Below are positions 1 to 10,847 of a DNA stretch of 64,000 nt, piece after piece. The notes beneath the pieces are model-generated. The model made no database searches. It was not told the DNA's origin and worked only from the letters and a program-made list of their open reading frames with translations. The position numbers were made by a program, and so were the translations under genes. How positions within the stretch are numbered: position 1 is the first letter of the stretch; each line of letters opens with the position of its first letter. This DNA comes from Bryum argenteum (lineage: Eukaryota; Streptophyta; Bryopsida; Bryales; Bryaceae), in assembly GCA_037043015.1 (NCBI GenBank), contig CM073322.1:9683601-9747600 (forward strand), in the 5' to 3' direction.

Positions 1-1084
1 GCAACAAACCGAGAAAAAAAACCTCACTTCGTTTTTTTCAATGCTCGATATAAAGCAAGAACTAATCTCAACTCATACGCGCACTCTACACAGCCACAAG
101 CCTCCTGAAAACGCCTGAAACCTCACAGAATCACTCACAATAGAGCAACTTATTTACACCAAACCTACACGAATTATCGCAATGCACAGTCCAACAGCAT
201 CTATCCTCTCCACCTCAAGAGAACCGACTCACATAACCGCAAATTGGACCGTAACAAACTCTTTCCTAATTCCTCACAATCAAAGCTCGGCATAAACAAC
301 GACTTAACCAACTCATAACAACCGAAAGCGTCCCGAGAATTGCAGTAGAAAAATCTCAAGTTGATCAAATAATCCTGGAATTCCACGCAATTTTTTTTTT
401 TCATGAGCGACAGGTGGAGCGGAACTTACAAGACCGCAAATTGGACGCGTCCATTGGAGCGCAATCGTGAAAGCGCTGGTTCTCGAATGCTTAACAAGCT
501 TCAGCGGTTATTTTGTGCCAGAATTCGCGGAAGGACGTTGGCGCGAGAAAGGAAACAGAAAAACTGAAGCTACATCAGCAAGAAAAGCTTAAAATATTGA
601 TTGCAATGGATCCAGAGGTCTCCCATTTCGAGACGAATGTACAAAATGTTTCCAGAAGGAAAGGGGGAGGAAGGACGAGCCGCTTCAGCAGAAGCTCTGC
701 AGCTGGCTGGCTGGCCTGCAGGGCAGAGTAGACGGGATAGACAAGAAGGCCGCTCGGGTCGCTGGGAGCACGGGATGCGCATGGGGCGATGGACCCGGCC
801 CTTTTTGTTCTAATGCTGTCGCCCATTTCTAAAACCGCCCTGTTTACTGTATTAAGTCACAAGTTTATATGGTGCCACGTAGGATGTGTCCAATCATTTG
901 AACATTTTTTTAAGTGGTTGTTGAATTTATTTAGAATTTTGTTCTCTACAGATTTTCCATGCTGAAATTTATATATATGTCATTACACATTGAGCCTTCT
1001 CTTATTAGTTGGTGCGAGTGATAATAAAATTGTGCTCTCCCTATGAGATATTAGGGCAAGAGCTAGTACGACTTCGGGTTGTCT
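1..1084. other. Intergenic, no gene recognised
   Basis: No convincing coding region is seen. Bases 480-830 are more GC-rich and carry short overlapping open frames on both strands, none of which resembles a family I know. The stretch could be the 5' region of a gene lying to the left of the window, but no splice or promoter signal proves it. Confidence 0.4.
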
Positions 1085-1490
1085 TGAAATTACTCAAGAA
1101 AATCTTGCCCTAGCCTGCCAGCCTGTTTTAGTCTTCCCCGCTTGCCTTAATCTTCTCACCTACCTTGATCTTTACACTTGTTTTTGTCTTCCCGCTTGTC
1201 TTAATTTTCTCATCTACCTTGATTTTTATGCATGTTTCCGTCTTCCCGCTTGTCTTGATCTTCTCGTCTACCTTGATCTTTACGTCTATATTTGTTTACC
1301 GTGATCTTCCCGTCTACCTTGATCTTTACGTTTATTTTTGTTTTTCCGCTTTTTTTATGCCTCTCATCTACCTTGATCTTCACGTCTGTTTTTGTCTTCC
1401 CGTTTGTCTTAATCTTCTCACTTACCTTGATCTTCACGCCTCTTTTTGTCTTCTCGGTTGTCTAAGCCTTCCTCCTAGTCTTAGTCTTCT
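1085..1490. repeat. 54-bp pyrimidine/purine-skewed minisatellite
   Basis: About five to six degenerate units of roughly 54 bp, each containing variants of GTCTTCCCGCTTGTCTT followed by CTACCTTGATCTTTACGTC. The plus strand is strongly C/T rich. Because 54 is a multiple of three, reading frames stay open on both strands; the minus-strand frame (1210-1437) is a lysine-rich 18-residue repeat. I see no start context, splice sites or family match, so this is called as a repeat and not a gene. Confidence 0.8.
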
Positions 1491-2629
1491 TGCCCATCTA
1501 TTAGAGAGTCACAACATGTGTTTTCTCACACCTCACCAATTCGCCTACTTACTCCAAACATATTTCGTGAGCACTGAACAAACACGTCTATCCTATCTTT
1601 GAATCTCGTTTGATTGCTTCGTGAGGTCGTCATAACAAAAAAAAAACTCGCCAAAGCGAAACAATCAAGGGTCAATTCGCTTGGCTACAAACACTCTACT
1701 ATAAAATCCGCATATGAAGTTTAAGCATGCACCTATATGGTGGCTGCTCAAGACTAACTAACTAAGTACCAAAAAAGACTCATAAATCATGATAACACAT
1801 ATGTCCAATCTTCTACTTACTTTACCCATTGATACACACAAACTGCTCAACACTACCAACTCATTAAACTCTGAAAATTGCACCATCATTGGGCATGATA
1901 CCTTATCGCGGTGATTGTCTGAACATCGATGAGCTCAGTAAATCATACACGATGACCGACCACCACGTCCGGTAAGTCGATAAGAAACTGGTGGTGATCT
2001 TGGTCAGACTTTAGAGAAAACAAAATGTCAGTTGCAGTTAATTAAGCAGATTACTCGTGGTTGTTGTTTTTGTAACTTTTGCAGTTTGTTTGGACGTTGT
2101 TGAGGGCTTGAATTTAATGGAAAAAGGTCCCTCAGTGAAGGTTCAATCATACAAACATATGTCGTATACGTGATTGGAAAAAAAATTGGCACTCACGTAC
2201 AGTAGCTATGTGAACAGTTGCTTCCCAAGGTCACACTTTTTCGCAATATTTTGTTCTCAGGCAGACGTTTTGGTGTATCTGTTGACCCTCTTTATCAGAA
2301 TACTTTCTGTTACAAGTACCGTAGTAGCCAGATTAGTATGTATTGTACAGATTAGTATGTATTGTACAAACAATGAATGAGCAGTGTAGTTGTGAACACC
2401 GTATATTGGAAGCAGGAATATTCTGTCTTGATTCAGATACCCCAATGTAATTCACGAAAATATTAAAAAGAAAGAGGCCTCACTAATTCTAATTAGACAA
2501 CTCTGGAAAAGGGACTGTAATAGGTGTTCTGCCTTGTAAACACTCTACATTCCTATCAGCCGTGTATAGTACTCTCGAGATGATTTACAAATTGAGCACT
2601 AAGGGATGCATTACATGAGGAGTCAAGGT
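1491..2629. other. Intergenic, AT-rich
   Basis: No gene, RNA or clear transposon end was recognised. Small open frames here lack codon structure or motifs. Confidence 0.4.
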
Positions 2630-2985
2630 CAACAAATCTACAAGCCAATTCACTGTGGCTCCATGGGCCACTGGTAGACCACTTTAAACAATTAATAAAG
2701 TGAGGGTCAATTCCCTCATGTGTAAAGCACTTAGAGCCGATTTGCAGAAGGATAAACAAGGACATGGGGCTAATTCGTATTGCTAACTACATCCCATGCT
2801 TTTGATTTCTTCACATTAAAATATTTTAGTGAAACAATGATTTTGTATTGAAATCAAGCAACGGAATTGGCCTTCCATCTTGTATCTTTCAACTTTTGGA
2901 GCGCCGGCTGAATCATGACTTGTCCCCCACCCATTATAATATAATTTCAAAAAAGTGGCCTTGACTCCCCATGTAAATTTCTTCA
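2630..2985. repeat. Dispersed repeat, copy 1 (second copy near 42.2 kb)
   Basis: This stretch matches 42195-42550 in the same orientation. Shared landmarks in order include CATGTGTAAAG, AAACAAGG(A/C)CATGGG, CCCATGCTTTTGAT, ATCAAGCAAC, TCATGACTTGTCCCCCAC and GGCCTTGACTCC. Neither copy has clear terminal inverted repeats. It is probably an internal piece of a transposon family that I cannot name. Confidence 0.75.
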
Positions 2986-3092
2986 AGCCAATTTCAAGAA
3001 TTGAACCAACCACAAGGGAGGATTTGGCCTTCAAATAGCCTCATCAATGGCTTGTCCCCTCGTGTAAGGCGACCCTAAGAGAATTTTTTTGT

Positions 3093-3870
3093 AAAAATGA
3101 TCCGATTTCAAAAACTGTGAAGTGCGATGCAACCACAATGAAGACTACTACATCTTCAACACAATTTTACACATTCACCAATGAAAAGAATATAAATGAT
3201 TACAAATACTTCATACACTATCCACAAACAAGTGTCACCATTCTTTGCATCAATTTGATTATCCATTCTAGCTTGCAAACTTGATATTAGCTTACAAGTT
3301 TGTACTTTGGATACCATAGCTCATTCTTCATACATGGTTTGTATGTCTTCTTCTTGTGTTGTGGTGTGGAGAAAATCTTAAATAGATATTGCATGGCATT
3401 TATAGTAATAAGATTGATAAGTCATCCATTAAAATCCGCATGAATAATAAACGTATTTGAGCTTAATAAGTTGTGCATGATAGATATCACTCAATTTGTC
3501 TTGCACCACCCATAAATTTCTAGTGCGGCATGGAAAAGGTGAGGAGAGGGCTTTTACAAGTCTTAGTAGAAATTTTCAATTATCACGATTTGTAGCATGA
3601 AGTGAAAGTGATACAAATCCTACATCGAGAACGAGCTTTAGTATTTAAAGAACAAACCTGAAAGCTTATTTGAAATTTGCAAGCTACGATGGACATCCAA
3701 ATTGAAACAAAGAATTGTAACACTTGTTTGTGGATAGTGTATGAAGTATTTGTAATTATTTATATTCTTTTCATTATTGAATGTGTAAAAATTTGTTGAA
3801 GATGTAGTAGTCTTTATTGTGGATGCAACGCACTTTAGAGTTTTAAATCATACCATTTTTGAGTGCACAA
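3093..3870. mobile_element. Foldback element with about 160-bp inverted arms
   Basis: The left arm, about 3093-3255, is repeated in reverse complement at about 3705-3870. Shared blocks include GACTACTACATCTTCAACA, AATGAAAAGAATATAAAT and TACTTCATACACTATCCACAAACAAGTGT. The spacer of about 450 bp has no coding region. Long arms without an internal gene fit a non-autonomous Mutator-like or foldback element. I could not fix the exact ends or a target duplication. Confidence 0.8.
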
Positions 3871-4259
3871 GTAATGTTCAAAGTTCATGAGAAAACTGTA
3901 GCTCGGTGCTAAGTATGTTAATCATCTAGAGGGTACTAAACAATACCTTATAGACGATTTACGATTTAACACTCAGAACAAGAAAACGAGAGAAGAAGGA
4001 ACATGGAGCCAAGAACAAAGGACGGGAACAAGGATCGACAATCGGGGGATAGGAATAAGGGAATAGAGAATGGAATTCCAAGATTGAGTAAACGGAGGAC
4101 ATGAAATAATTTTTAAGAGCACCAAAGAAAGGGCTTCTGCCGGGATGATGGGAACCTTACTTGTATTGAATGCAAGCATAAAACATATGCATCTCTATAA
4201 AAAAAACTCAATTTTTGTATATTTGATCTTCTTTTTCAATACGCACATAAGTGCAACTA

Positions 4260-4973
4260 TTATCCCCTAACGTTGATTGAGGCCAAATTCTTGGCCGTTT
4301 GGGGTTTGATCAGCCTTTGACTTATTATTTTTAGCTCACATGAAGTTGGAACCTTTTGCAAGTTGAAAATTTTTCTATGACTTTCCAAAAAGTCATTTCA
4401 CGCTTGGAAATTCCTCTTACCGTAGGAGATATTCACGGCCAAAGTTTGAAAATACTATTTGAAATCCGCCCATAATGGTTATTTTGGCCCTCGAAAAAAC
4501 TACACTAAATAGGTAGATTAGTGTTAGATACACTAATTTATATAAACATGTTATAATTTTTTACTGTTAGTAAATAGTTTTACCCTCTACATTGGTCAAG
4601 ATGGGGATCTTTACATAGTATGGGAATTAATACTCTTGGTAATTTTTTTTTACCAAAAGTAAAAACTTACAGCATTTTCAAATCTTATAAAAATCTAACA
4701 CTAATCTACCTATTTAGTGTAGTTACCCTTTCGACCATGAGGGGGGAAAAAAAAAATCTTCAACTTTGAACATTATGATTTCATAATTGATAAGGGATTG
4801 AATATGAGATTTGTTATACATATACACATACAAGTCAAGTACTAGATCTTACTTACATACAAAAAATTTGTCAAAATTTGAAAACTTTCACCCTGCATAA
4901 AAAGTGGGTAGTTTTTGCCAGCTCTAAGACTTTCTTTGCGACAGTTTGAGGCCCAATCGACTTAAGGGGTTAA
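4260..4973. mobile_element. TTAA-bounded TIR element, subfamily A copy 1
   Basis: The left end reads TTATCCCCTAAC (the TTAA is mutated) and the right end reads CTTAAGGGGTTAA. The interior matches the elements at 34.98-35.88 kb and 40.26-41.15 kb, for example CATGAAGTTGGAACCTTTTG and GATATTCACGGCCAAAGTTT. No transposase reading frame is visible, so it is non-autonomous. A second inverted-repeat element (4498-4724) sits inside it. Confidence 0.75.
4498..4724. mobile_element. Nested 227-bp MITE with perfect 32-bp TIRs
   Basis: Bases 4498-4529 and 4693-4724 are perfect inverted repeats, starting AACTACACTAAATAGGTAGA. It is inserted in the TTAA element at 4260-4973; the homologous elements at 35 and 40 kb lack it. 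A TA at the outer edge of each arm would fit a Tc1/mariner-type TA target, but the identity extends three bases beyond it, so the class is not certain. Confidence 0.8.
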
Positions 4974-5350
4974 ATACCCAAAAATCAAAAACTTCCTCAT
5001 GCAGGGGTACCTATTAATAAGTGCTACCTGCATATCTCGGAGCCCCATCAACCAATGGAATTTTTTCTTCTGAATCCCTAGAATTTTCTCGAAGCTCCAT
5101 CAACCAATGGGATTTTTTCTCCAAAATCCGTGAAATTTTTGATTTGGACCCTAGACGATCGTTTTCGACAATGGAGCGGCCCCAAATTACTTCACGAGTC
5201 TACTCCTTGGCATTTCAAACCTAAAACATTAAAAAAATTAGGGGCTCTTTACCCCTCCCCTCCCTTGCCCCTGATTTACAGTGATCCCTCATACCCCTGG
5301 CGGTTACAAGGGAGAACAGTAAGCAGTCCAATCCGTTTCGTGGTTTAGCT
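4974..5350. repeat. Upstream spacer with a 52-bp tandem duplication
   Basis: Two adjacent copies of about 52 bp lie at about 5040-5145, each with CCATCAACCAATGG followed by an A/T block ending near AATCC. Both contain CCAAT on the plus strand (CAACCAATGG). They lie 200-300 bp upstream of the LEA promoter elements, so a regulatory role is possible but unproven. Confidence 0.6.
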
Positions 5351-5358
5351 CCACGTGG
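5351..5358. promoter_or_regulatory. G-box/ABRE upstream of LEA gene
   Basis: Palindromic CCACGTGG. ACGTG cores of this kind bind bZIP ABF/AREB factors in ABA and dehydration responses. This is one of two copies 46 bp apart in front of the LEA start. Confidence 0.75.
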
Positions 5359-5396
5359 ACAGCGTCCAGCTAAGAAGATTGCTGACTCGACAGCCG

Positions 5397-5404
5397 CCAC
5401 GTGG
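5397..5404. promoter_or_regulatory. Second G-box/ABRE upstream of LEA gene
   Basis: CCACGTGG again, in the context GCCACGTGGG. Paired ABREs are a known arrangement for ABA induction, and the downstream gene is a LEA gene, which supports the assignment. Confidence 0.75.
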
Positions 5405-5452
5405 GATGTGGGGATGAGTACCAAGTGTCCCTGAAACCGATGTGTTGAAGCC

Positions 5453-5460
5453 TTATATCT
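5453..5460 (+). promoter_or_regulatory. Possible TATA box of LEA gene
   Basis: TTATATCT lies about 50 bp downstream of the second ABRE and about 270 bp before the ATG, leaving room for a 5' UTR. Weak single-motif evidence. Confidence 0.4.
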
Positions 5461-5722
5461 CTTTCCCTTCTGCATGTTCGTACATTCAAGCAGCTCACCT
5501 TCCCGCTCACTTCGCAATCACCGATCAAGCTATCCTTTCACTCTCCGGTAGGCTAGAATCCTGCTTATCCTTGCTGATCCAGTTTCCTAGTAAGCTTAAA
5601 TTTTGCTAATTCTTGTTGAATTACAACATCGAAGTGTAGGTTATTCAGAACTCGCGCTAATCTTGTGTGTCGGTTCTGTGGCAGATTCACATTATTCAGT
5701 AGATTATTTCTCTAGCAAGAAA

Positions 5723-6573
5723 ATGGCTGACGTTCAAGGCGCCAAGATCGAGGCTCACAAGGATACCGAGGTATGAATTGACTTCAACACATGTGAGCTT
5801 ACACGGAGGAAATTCTTGCAATTAGCAAATTAGGAAATGGAATTTTAACGAAGTTTGAGATAATGCGTCAGTGCTGCATTTTTCTTTACTCAATTGTGTA
5901 GTGCTGATTGATTATGTCGCTTTCGTCGTTCGGAATCGCAGCGGTAGATGTTGGAGTTTTTGGCGGGGACTAATGATGTGATGTTTTGGAATTGTTTCGC
6001 TACAGAGCATCATGAGCACTGCAGACAAGAAGGCTGATGAGGCCTTGGCGGGAATTGAGCAAGGCGCGAAGGGCGGGCACGATGCAACCGAGCCTAGCAT
6101 GGGCGACAAGGCATCAGATGCTTCCGAGACCGCGAAGGATAAGGCTGGATCCGCATGGGAGTCTACCAAGCAAGGTACATCTGACGCTGCGGACGCTACC
6201 AAGGAAAAGACGGGATCTGCGTGGGAGTCTACCAAGCAAGGTACCTCTGACGCCGCAGAGGCTACTAAGGAGAAGACGGGATCTGCGTGGGAATCTACCA
6301 AGCAGGGTACGTCTGACGCTGCGGAGGCTACCAAGGAGAAAGCCACTCAGGCGAAGGACGAGAGTGCTAGCCTGCTCCAAACGGTACGTCAAAGCTTTAT
6401 TTTATCTTGTATTTGTGTTGAGTATCTTTCTTCTGAATTGTAACGAAGTACTCAACATTGATCGTAATCTTTTCGCATTGCAGGCTGGTGAGAAGGTGAA
6501 GGAGGCAGCATCGAGTGCATACGATGCCCTCGACAAGGCCAACCGTTATGAAACCTATCAGTCGAAGGAATAG
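5723..6573 (+). CDS. LEA group 3 (LEA_4) protein, 3 exons, 171 aa
   Basis: Exons 5723-5770, 6006-6383 and 6484-6573 join in frame (all phase 0, GT-AG) to give 171 residues. The protein is hydrophilic, rich in Ala, Lys, Glu, Thr and Ser, and carries almost no hydrophobic stretch. Residues of about 62-130 hold three near-identical 22-residue units (GSAWESTKQGTSDAAEAT plus KEKT), each equal to two 11-mer LEA_4 motifs; at DNA level the period is 66 bp. LEA_4 proteins fold into amphipathic helices on drying and protect membranes and enzymes. There is no signal peptide, so a cytosolic or nuclear site is inferred. Two ABRE/G-boxes upstream suggest ABA or desiccation control. The exon-1 ATG (AAAATGGCTGAC) is chosen because it is in good context and joins in frame. 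The repeat number may vary between accessions. Confidence 0.88.
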
Positions 6574-7868
6574 ATAGTTGAATTGAATTATTGTTCACCA
6601 TTGTGGTGCCAAAGCCTGTGCTGATGTATATTTGTAATATGTATGTAGGGGCTTTCAATTAAACATATTCTCCGCGTTGATTTCTGGTACATCTTGTTCA
6701 CTTACAGCATTCTGTTGCCAAATCATTCCCGCAAATTCGTAACTTCAGATTGTTATATCTGCAACGTCACTTCTGGAATTGTATTAACAGAGTTGTAATA
6801 TAGCTATTGGAGTGATGAGAAGTGCTGAACAGATGGAAGGTAAGATATTGAACACTGTAACTCTAAAAACTGTGCGTATTGTCGTATGCATACTCATCAG
6901 AGTGAGGAATTATAGAAGTGTGTGATCCAGGGTAATCCTGTAACTATGTGAAATCTTTGCATATACAATTTAGTTTTTGTACATTAACGTTATGAACAAT
7001 GTTCACAACCATGTAATCACATGTTTCATGTAATCACATGTTTCATGTAATCACATGTTTCTCAGGAAATGTCTTTGAAATAAAGGATCAAAATTGTATT
7101 ATTGGTATATATGATATATCTAAATGGATGTGACCATTGTCTTTAGATTAAAAATGCAAGTAACTTCAACATCCAAAAGTTGAGGAAGTAAGAATTTTAT
7201 GAATATTCTCAAAACAAAATAATGTAGGGTATCTCCTTGGAACTTACAATCCTTCTTTCTTCATTGATTGTTGTCATTAGGTAATAGTAATATGGCCACC
7301 GGTGCTCCTATGGATATTTTATACTAAGCATTGAATATGTTCCTTTGAACGACGTGATTCTTGTGTGGTTGGGTTCTCTTGATTTTCTCATAGATTTATA
7401 GTTAGGTAATTTTCATAATTTTTGATGATTTGGGGTTGTAAATACTTCAATAATTCAATATCTCGAAACTCATCCGACTTGTTTTGCAATCCAATTTGTT
7501 TTATACATTTCTACAAAAAATAATCTGCTTCCAACAAAACCTCATGCACCTTGACCTGACTGGCAATTCCCAAGACCATAGTCATTGGCAAATTAAATCG
7601 AAACAAAACAAACCACTTGCCTTAAACAAGAGATCGGTACGCCTCCGTGGCATTGCCACACTCGTGCAAAGTATATACCTTGTATAAAATTAGGTAAATT
7701 TTGTAATATCCAGTAAATTTAGTATCTTGGAGTCCATTGACCAATTTCACGCTTCGATCGTTTTCTACATCTCTACAAGAAAACCCGCCTCTAATGACAC
7801 CTTCCCAAGATTATAATGCCACTCGCAAAGCAAAACACAACAAAACAAACTACCTACCTTAAATAATA
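6574..7868. other. 3' flank of LEA gene and AT-rich spacer
   Basis: The LEA 3' UTR probably ends in the first 100-150 bp, where CAATTAAACATATTC could act as a near-upstream element. The only other structure is the 17-bp repeat at 7011-7061. No further gene recognised. Confidence 0.4.
7011..7061. repeat. 17-bp tandem repeat, three perfect copies
   Basis: ATGTAATCACATGTTTC occurs three times head to tail without a mismatch. Each unit holds the palindrome ACATGT. Perfect identity suggests a recent expansion. Confidence 0.9.
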
Positions 7869-7970
7869 CTCCCTCTGTCCCATTATGATTTTCCAGTAGG
7901 TTCTCTCAAATCTACCTTTAGAGGTAGATTTGAGAGAACCTACTGGAAAATCATAATGGGACAGAGGGAG
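7869..7970. mobile_element. Stowaway MITE, perfect 102-bp hairpin
   Basis: Two 49-bp arms with no mismatch are separated by a 4-base loop (TTAG). The ends read CTCCCTCTGTCCCA and TGGGACAGAGGGAG, the classic Stowaway terminus, and TA flanks both sides (7867-7868 and 7971-7972), the expected Tc1/mariner target duplication. The lack of any mismatch between the arms suggests recent insertion. A fragment of the arm (GGTTCTCTCAAATCTACCTT) also occurs near 47046. Confidence 0.95.
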
Positions 7971-7972
7971 TA

Positions 7973-8553
7973 GATGACTTCATATTGTGTTTAGATATAA
8001 ACCTCTCTTGAATAATTATCAACATCTCAACATATAGCGCTAGTTGTACACATTGATGCTCAAATGAGGGAGTAGGGATGCAAACCTAAACAACCATAAT
8101 GCTTGATTTGGTGTTCTTATTTATTTTATTTAACCCTTGAAAGTACATAACAAAGCAGAGTTACCTACAATTTTATCAACCCCTAAACAAAATTCCCTAC
8201 TTTTAGCCAAAAACATATTTTCAAAAAAATGTCGTAGATGAATATTAAGGTAATGTATTGACATCTTAATTGTACAAACTTTTAGTGAACTTGTTGTAGG
8301 TCATGTGCACCAAATTTTAAGTCATGAACCCTCATAGATTGGGAGATCATACCGTATTAGTACTAAAAAAATAGTGAAATTTCATCATTTTCACTTTAGA
8401 GTGGAAAATCTACTAACCAACGAATTGCAATCAAAAATTCACTAACTAGAAAGATGTTTGCCTTCATCTTAAAAATACACTTGTACAAAAAATTCATCAA
8501 AAATTTCATTGGCTCCTAAAGTAGCCTTGCAATGGTAAAACATATGATTTTCT
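7973..8553. other. AT-rich spacer
   Basis: No gene or transposon end recognised. A SINE-like 3' end (GGTGTTCTTATTTATTTTATTT, near 8110) resembles the tail of the copy at 41.87 kb but is too short to call. Confidence 0.35.
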
Positions 8554-8650
8554 ACATTCTTATCAGATGGTTTTTTTACATTTTTATCATAGATGGTTTT
8601 CTAACATTTTTATCATAGATGGTTTTCTAACATTTTTATCATAGATGATC
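8554..8650. repeat. 26-bp tandem repeat, about 3.8 copies
   Basis: Units of the type ACATTTTTATCATAGATGG plus TTTTCTA are repeated head to tail, ending a few bases before the left TTAA of the next element. Confidence 0.85.
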
Positions 8651-8654
8651 ATAC

Positions 8655-9632
8655 TTAACCCCTAAATGTCCCTAATGTCGTTTTTCTACATTTTGGATGG
8701 AGGGCAGAAACTTCGAATAACCATATCTTTTTCATCCAAGGTCTGTTTTGGATGAAATCACTTGGGTTAGGTTCCAAATCAAGTCTAGTTTGTGTTGTAA
8801 AATTTGCAAGCCCATACAATAAAGTATGAAACAATGAAATGCACTTTAGTGAAGACAACTCTTGTTTTTGGGTTTCCAAGCATGGGGCATGTATTATCAT
8901 TGCAAGCCAATTATGTGAAACTAAAAATAGTTTTAATGATTTTTTTTTCATGGTCATGATTTTAAGGTGATTCTTAAAAACTTTGTAGAGAGAAGTTTTT
9001 TGATCTAAATGATTTTGCTATTGGATTTGCAATGATGTTTTGTCAACAGAAAAAGTGAGAAAATGGATGATATTTGAGGAGCTATATCTCCCTCATCCAC
9101 CGTTGGATTTCAACTTAATTTTTTGGGATAGCCTCCAATTAGAGTCTAGTCTAAGTGGTAGAAACCTTAACAAGATCGAAGACGTTTTGAAGATAAGGCA
9201 TGAAATTGAATGCAAAGGGTCTAGTTTTGGACTATTTTTCCTTTGTAAAATGTTCGGTAGTTTTGCCATTGCATGGCTTTTATTTGAGCCAAGAAATTTT
9301 TTTGATGAATTTTTGTTGGGTAAAGGACTTATTAAGATGAAGGTGAACATCTTTCTAGTTGGTGATTTTTTCATTGCAATAGGTATATTGGTAGCATTTC
9401 CACCTCAAAGTGAAAATGAAGAAATTTTGCAGTTTGTTTTTAGTATTATTATGTTATAATCTCTCGATCTATAAGGCCTTATGACTCAAATTTTGGTCCA
9501 CATGATCTTCAATAAGTCCATTACAATTTTGTACGGTTGAGATCTTAATAGCTTCTCTTCATTTTTATCTATGACAAATTATAAGGAAATGTGCTTTTCT
9601 GCTAAAAATAGGCTGGGACGTTTAGGGGTTAA
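8655..9632. mobile_element. TTAA-bounded TIR element, subfamily B copy 1
   Basis: Left end TTAACCCCTAAATGTCCC, right end GGGACGTTTAGGGGTTAA: 17 of 18 bases match as inverted repeats. Length 978 bp. The interior resembles 22.95-24.3 kb (for example TTCATC blocks around a 'simple' purine-rich core). Open frames at 8655-8957 (minus) and 9040-9459 (plus) have no motif and no family match; they are probably chance frames inside the element. Confidence 0.85.
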
Positions 9633-9930
9633 GTAAAAGAAATTCATGATTTTTCTTTTTCTGATTTTTCATAATTGGCTTGCAATGGTAAAACATGCCC
9701 AATGTTTGAAATCTCAAAACCAAAAGCTTCCCTCACTAAAATGCATGCCATCAATTCATACTTTATTGAATAGATGTGGAATTTTTACCACACAAACTAG
9801 ACTTGATTTGAGACCCAACCTCAATGATTTTGTCAAAAACAAATTTCCAAAAAAGAAGTTATGGCCCTTCAAAGTTTTTGCCCTTCATCTTAAATGTATC
9901 AAAACGGCGGTGGGAACGTTTGGGAATTAA
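9633..9930. mobile_element. Partial TTAA element, inverted copy of the left arm at 8655-8957
   Basis: The segment ends GGGAACGTTTGGGAATTAA and is a diverged reverse complement of the first 300 bp of the 8655-9632 element; the translated frames on opposite strands are visibly alike (HNWLAM, FTTQTRLDL). It abuts the right TTAA of its neighbour. The whole 8655-9930 block therefore forms a foldback of about 285-bp arms. Confidence 0.75.
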
Positions 9931-10544
9931 AAATTAGTGAAGCTTTCAAAATTATTGGTGAGCCTTGTTATGGATGGAGGCATTTGAATAACACATTTGG
10001 AAATTTCCAAACATGAAAAACATAAAAATGAATTGAGCACCTTTAGATAAAAAGGGCTATAATACAAGATAGTTTTAAGATTTACCAATATTACATTCAA
10101 AGCAAGATTATTAGAGTACGAGAGCAATATCATTTTTTAAAAATTTTTGAGCTTCTACATACAATACACTCAAATTAATCATATAGAATAAAATTCTTAA
10201 AGAACATCAACCAATAAATTGATATTTATACTAGGCTGGTTCAATATGGAGCAAGTCTCATGATGGAGCTCTAGTAATATTCACTCAAAGGTATATAAGA
10301 GCTTCCCCATGTAATAATACTACTTGCCGCAAACATTATAGGGTGTCACGTTAGGGCACCATTTTTAGAAATACCTATATTTCAAACTTCAAAAATACGC
10401 ATCTCAGTGTAAGAGAGTCGAGAACTGATGATTTTCACTTGCTCTAGCTTTCTACTAATTTTCCCGCGGTCAAAAATTGCTTGCACTTGTGACATCCTAT
10501 AGATTTCATGAGCTGGAAATTGAGCCATTATTGAGTACATTGCT
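9931..10544. other. AT-rich spacer
   Basis: No gene recognised. The part at 10360-10400 (GGTGTCACGTTAGGGCACCATTTTTAGAAATACC) is echoed in reverse complement near 31850-31895, so a further unnamed repeat family is likely. Confidence 0.35.
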
Positions 10545-10800
10545 GGAAGTGCATCCCTCTCTCACGACCATAGTCCACCCAACTATGGTGAGGGGTTCTT
10601 AAACCTCCTTGTATGGGTCCTCAAAGTCCTTTGGGGGAAGGCCATGTCGGGTATCTCTAAGGCACCAATGGCTAGGTAGGAACTAGCATAGTGTTCAGCT
10701 CAAGAGGGGTTAGTAGTCCCGCCATTGGTGTGATGACCTATGGGCATATATTCAAGAATAGGTCAAATGAACACTCTATTCACGCCGGCCTTTGAACACG
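10545..10800 (+). mobile_element. tRNA-derived SINE, diverged copy
   Basis: Shares the body blocks CCACCCAACTATGGTGAGGG, TGTATGGGT, CCTTTGGGGGA, TAGCATAGTGTT and TTCACGCCGGCC with the better preserved SINEs at 33.7 and 37.8 kb. Its middle carries the alternative block GAGGGGTTAGTAGTCCC, also seen at 22.0 kb (reverse) and 41.75 kb, which marks a subfamily. The tRNA-like head is missing. Confidence 0.75.
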
Positions 10801-10847
10801 TTGGAGTTTCTCTTCTTCTTGCACCCCTCTCCGAAGCCACCGTAGTA

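Noticed and set aside
6037..6573. Alternative frames over the LEA exon (178 aa plus strand, 92 and 144 aa minus strand)
   Set aside because: They are shadows of the repeat-containing LEA exon; only the LEA frame joins correctly across both introns.
7011..7061. CRISPR-like direct repeats
   Set aside because: Units are head to tail without spacers and the DNA is plant nuclear; a simple tandem repeat.
8655..8957. Minus-strand 100-aa and plus-strand (9646-9930) 94-aa frames with similar sequence as a gene pair
   Set aside because: They are the two arms of an inverted repeat inside TTAA elements; no start context, domain or splice logic supports proteins.
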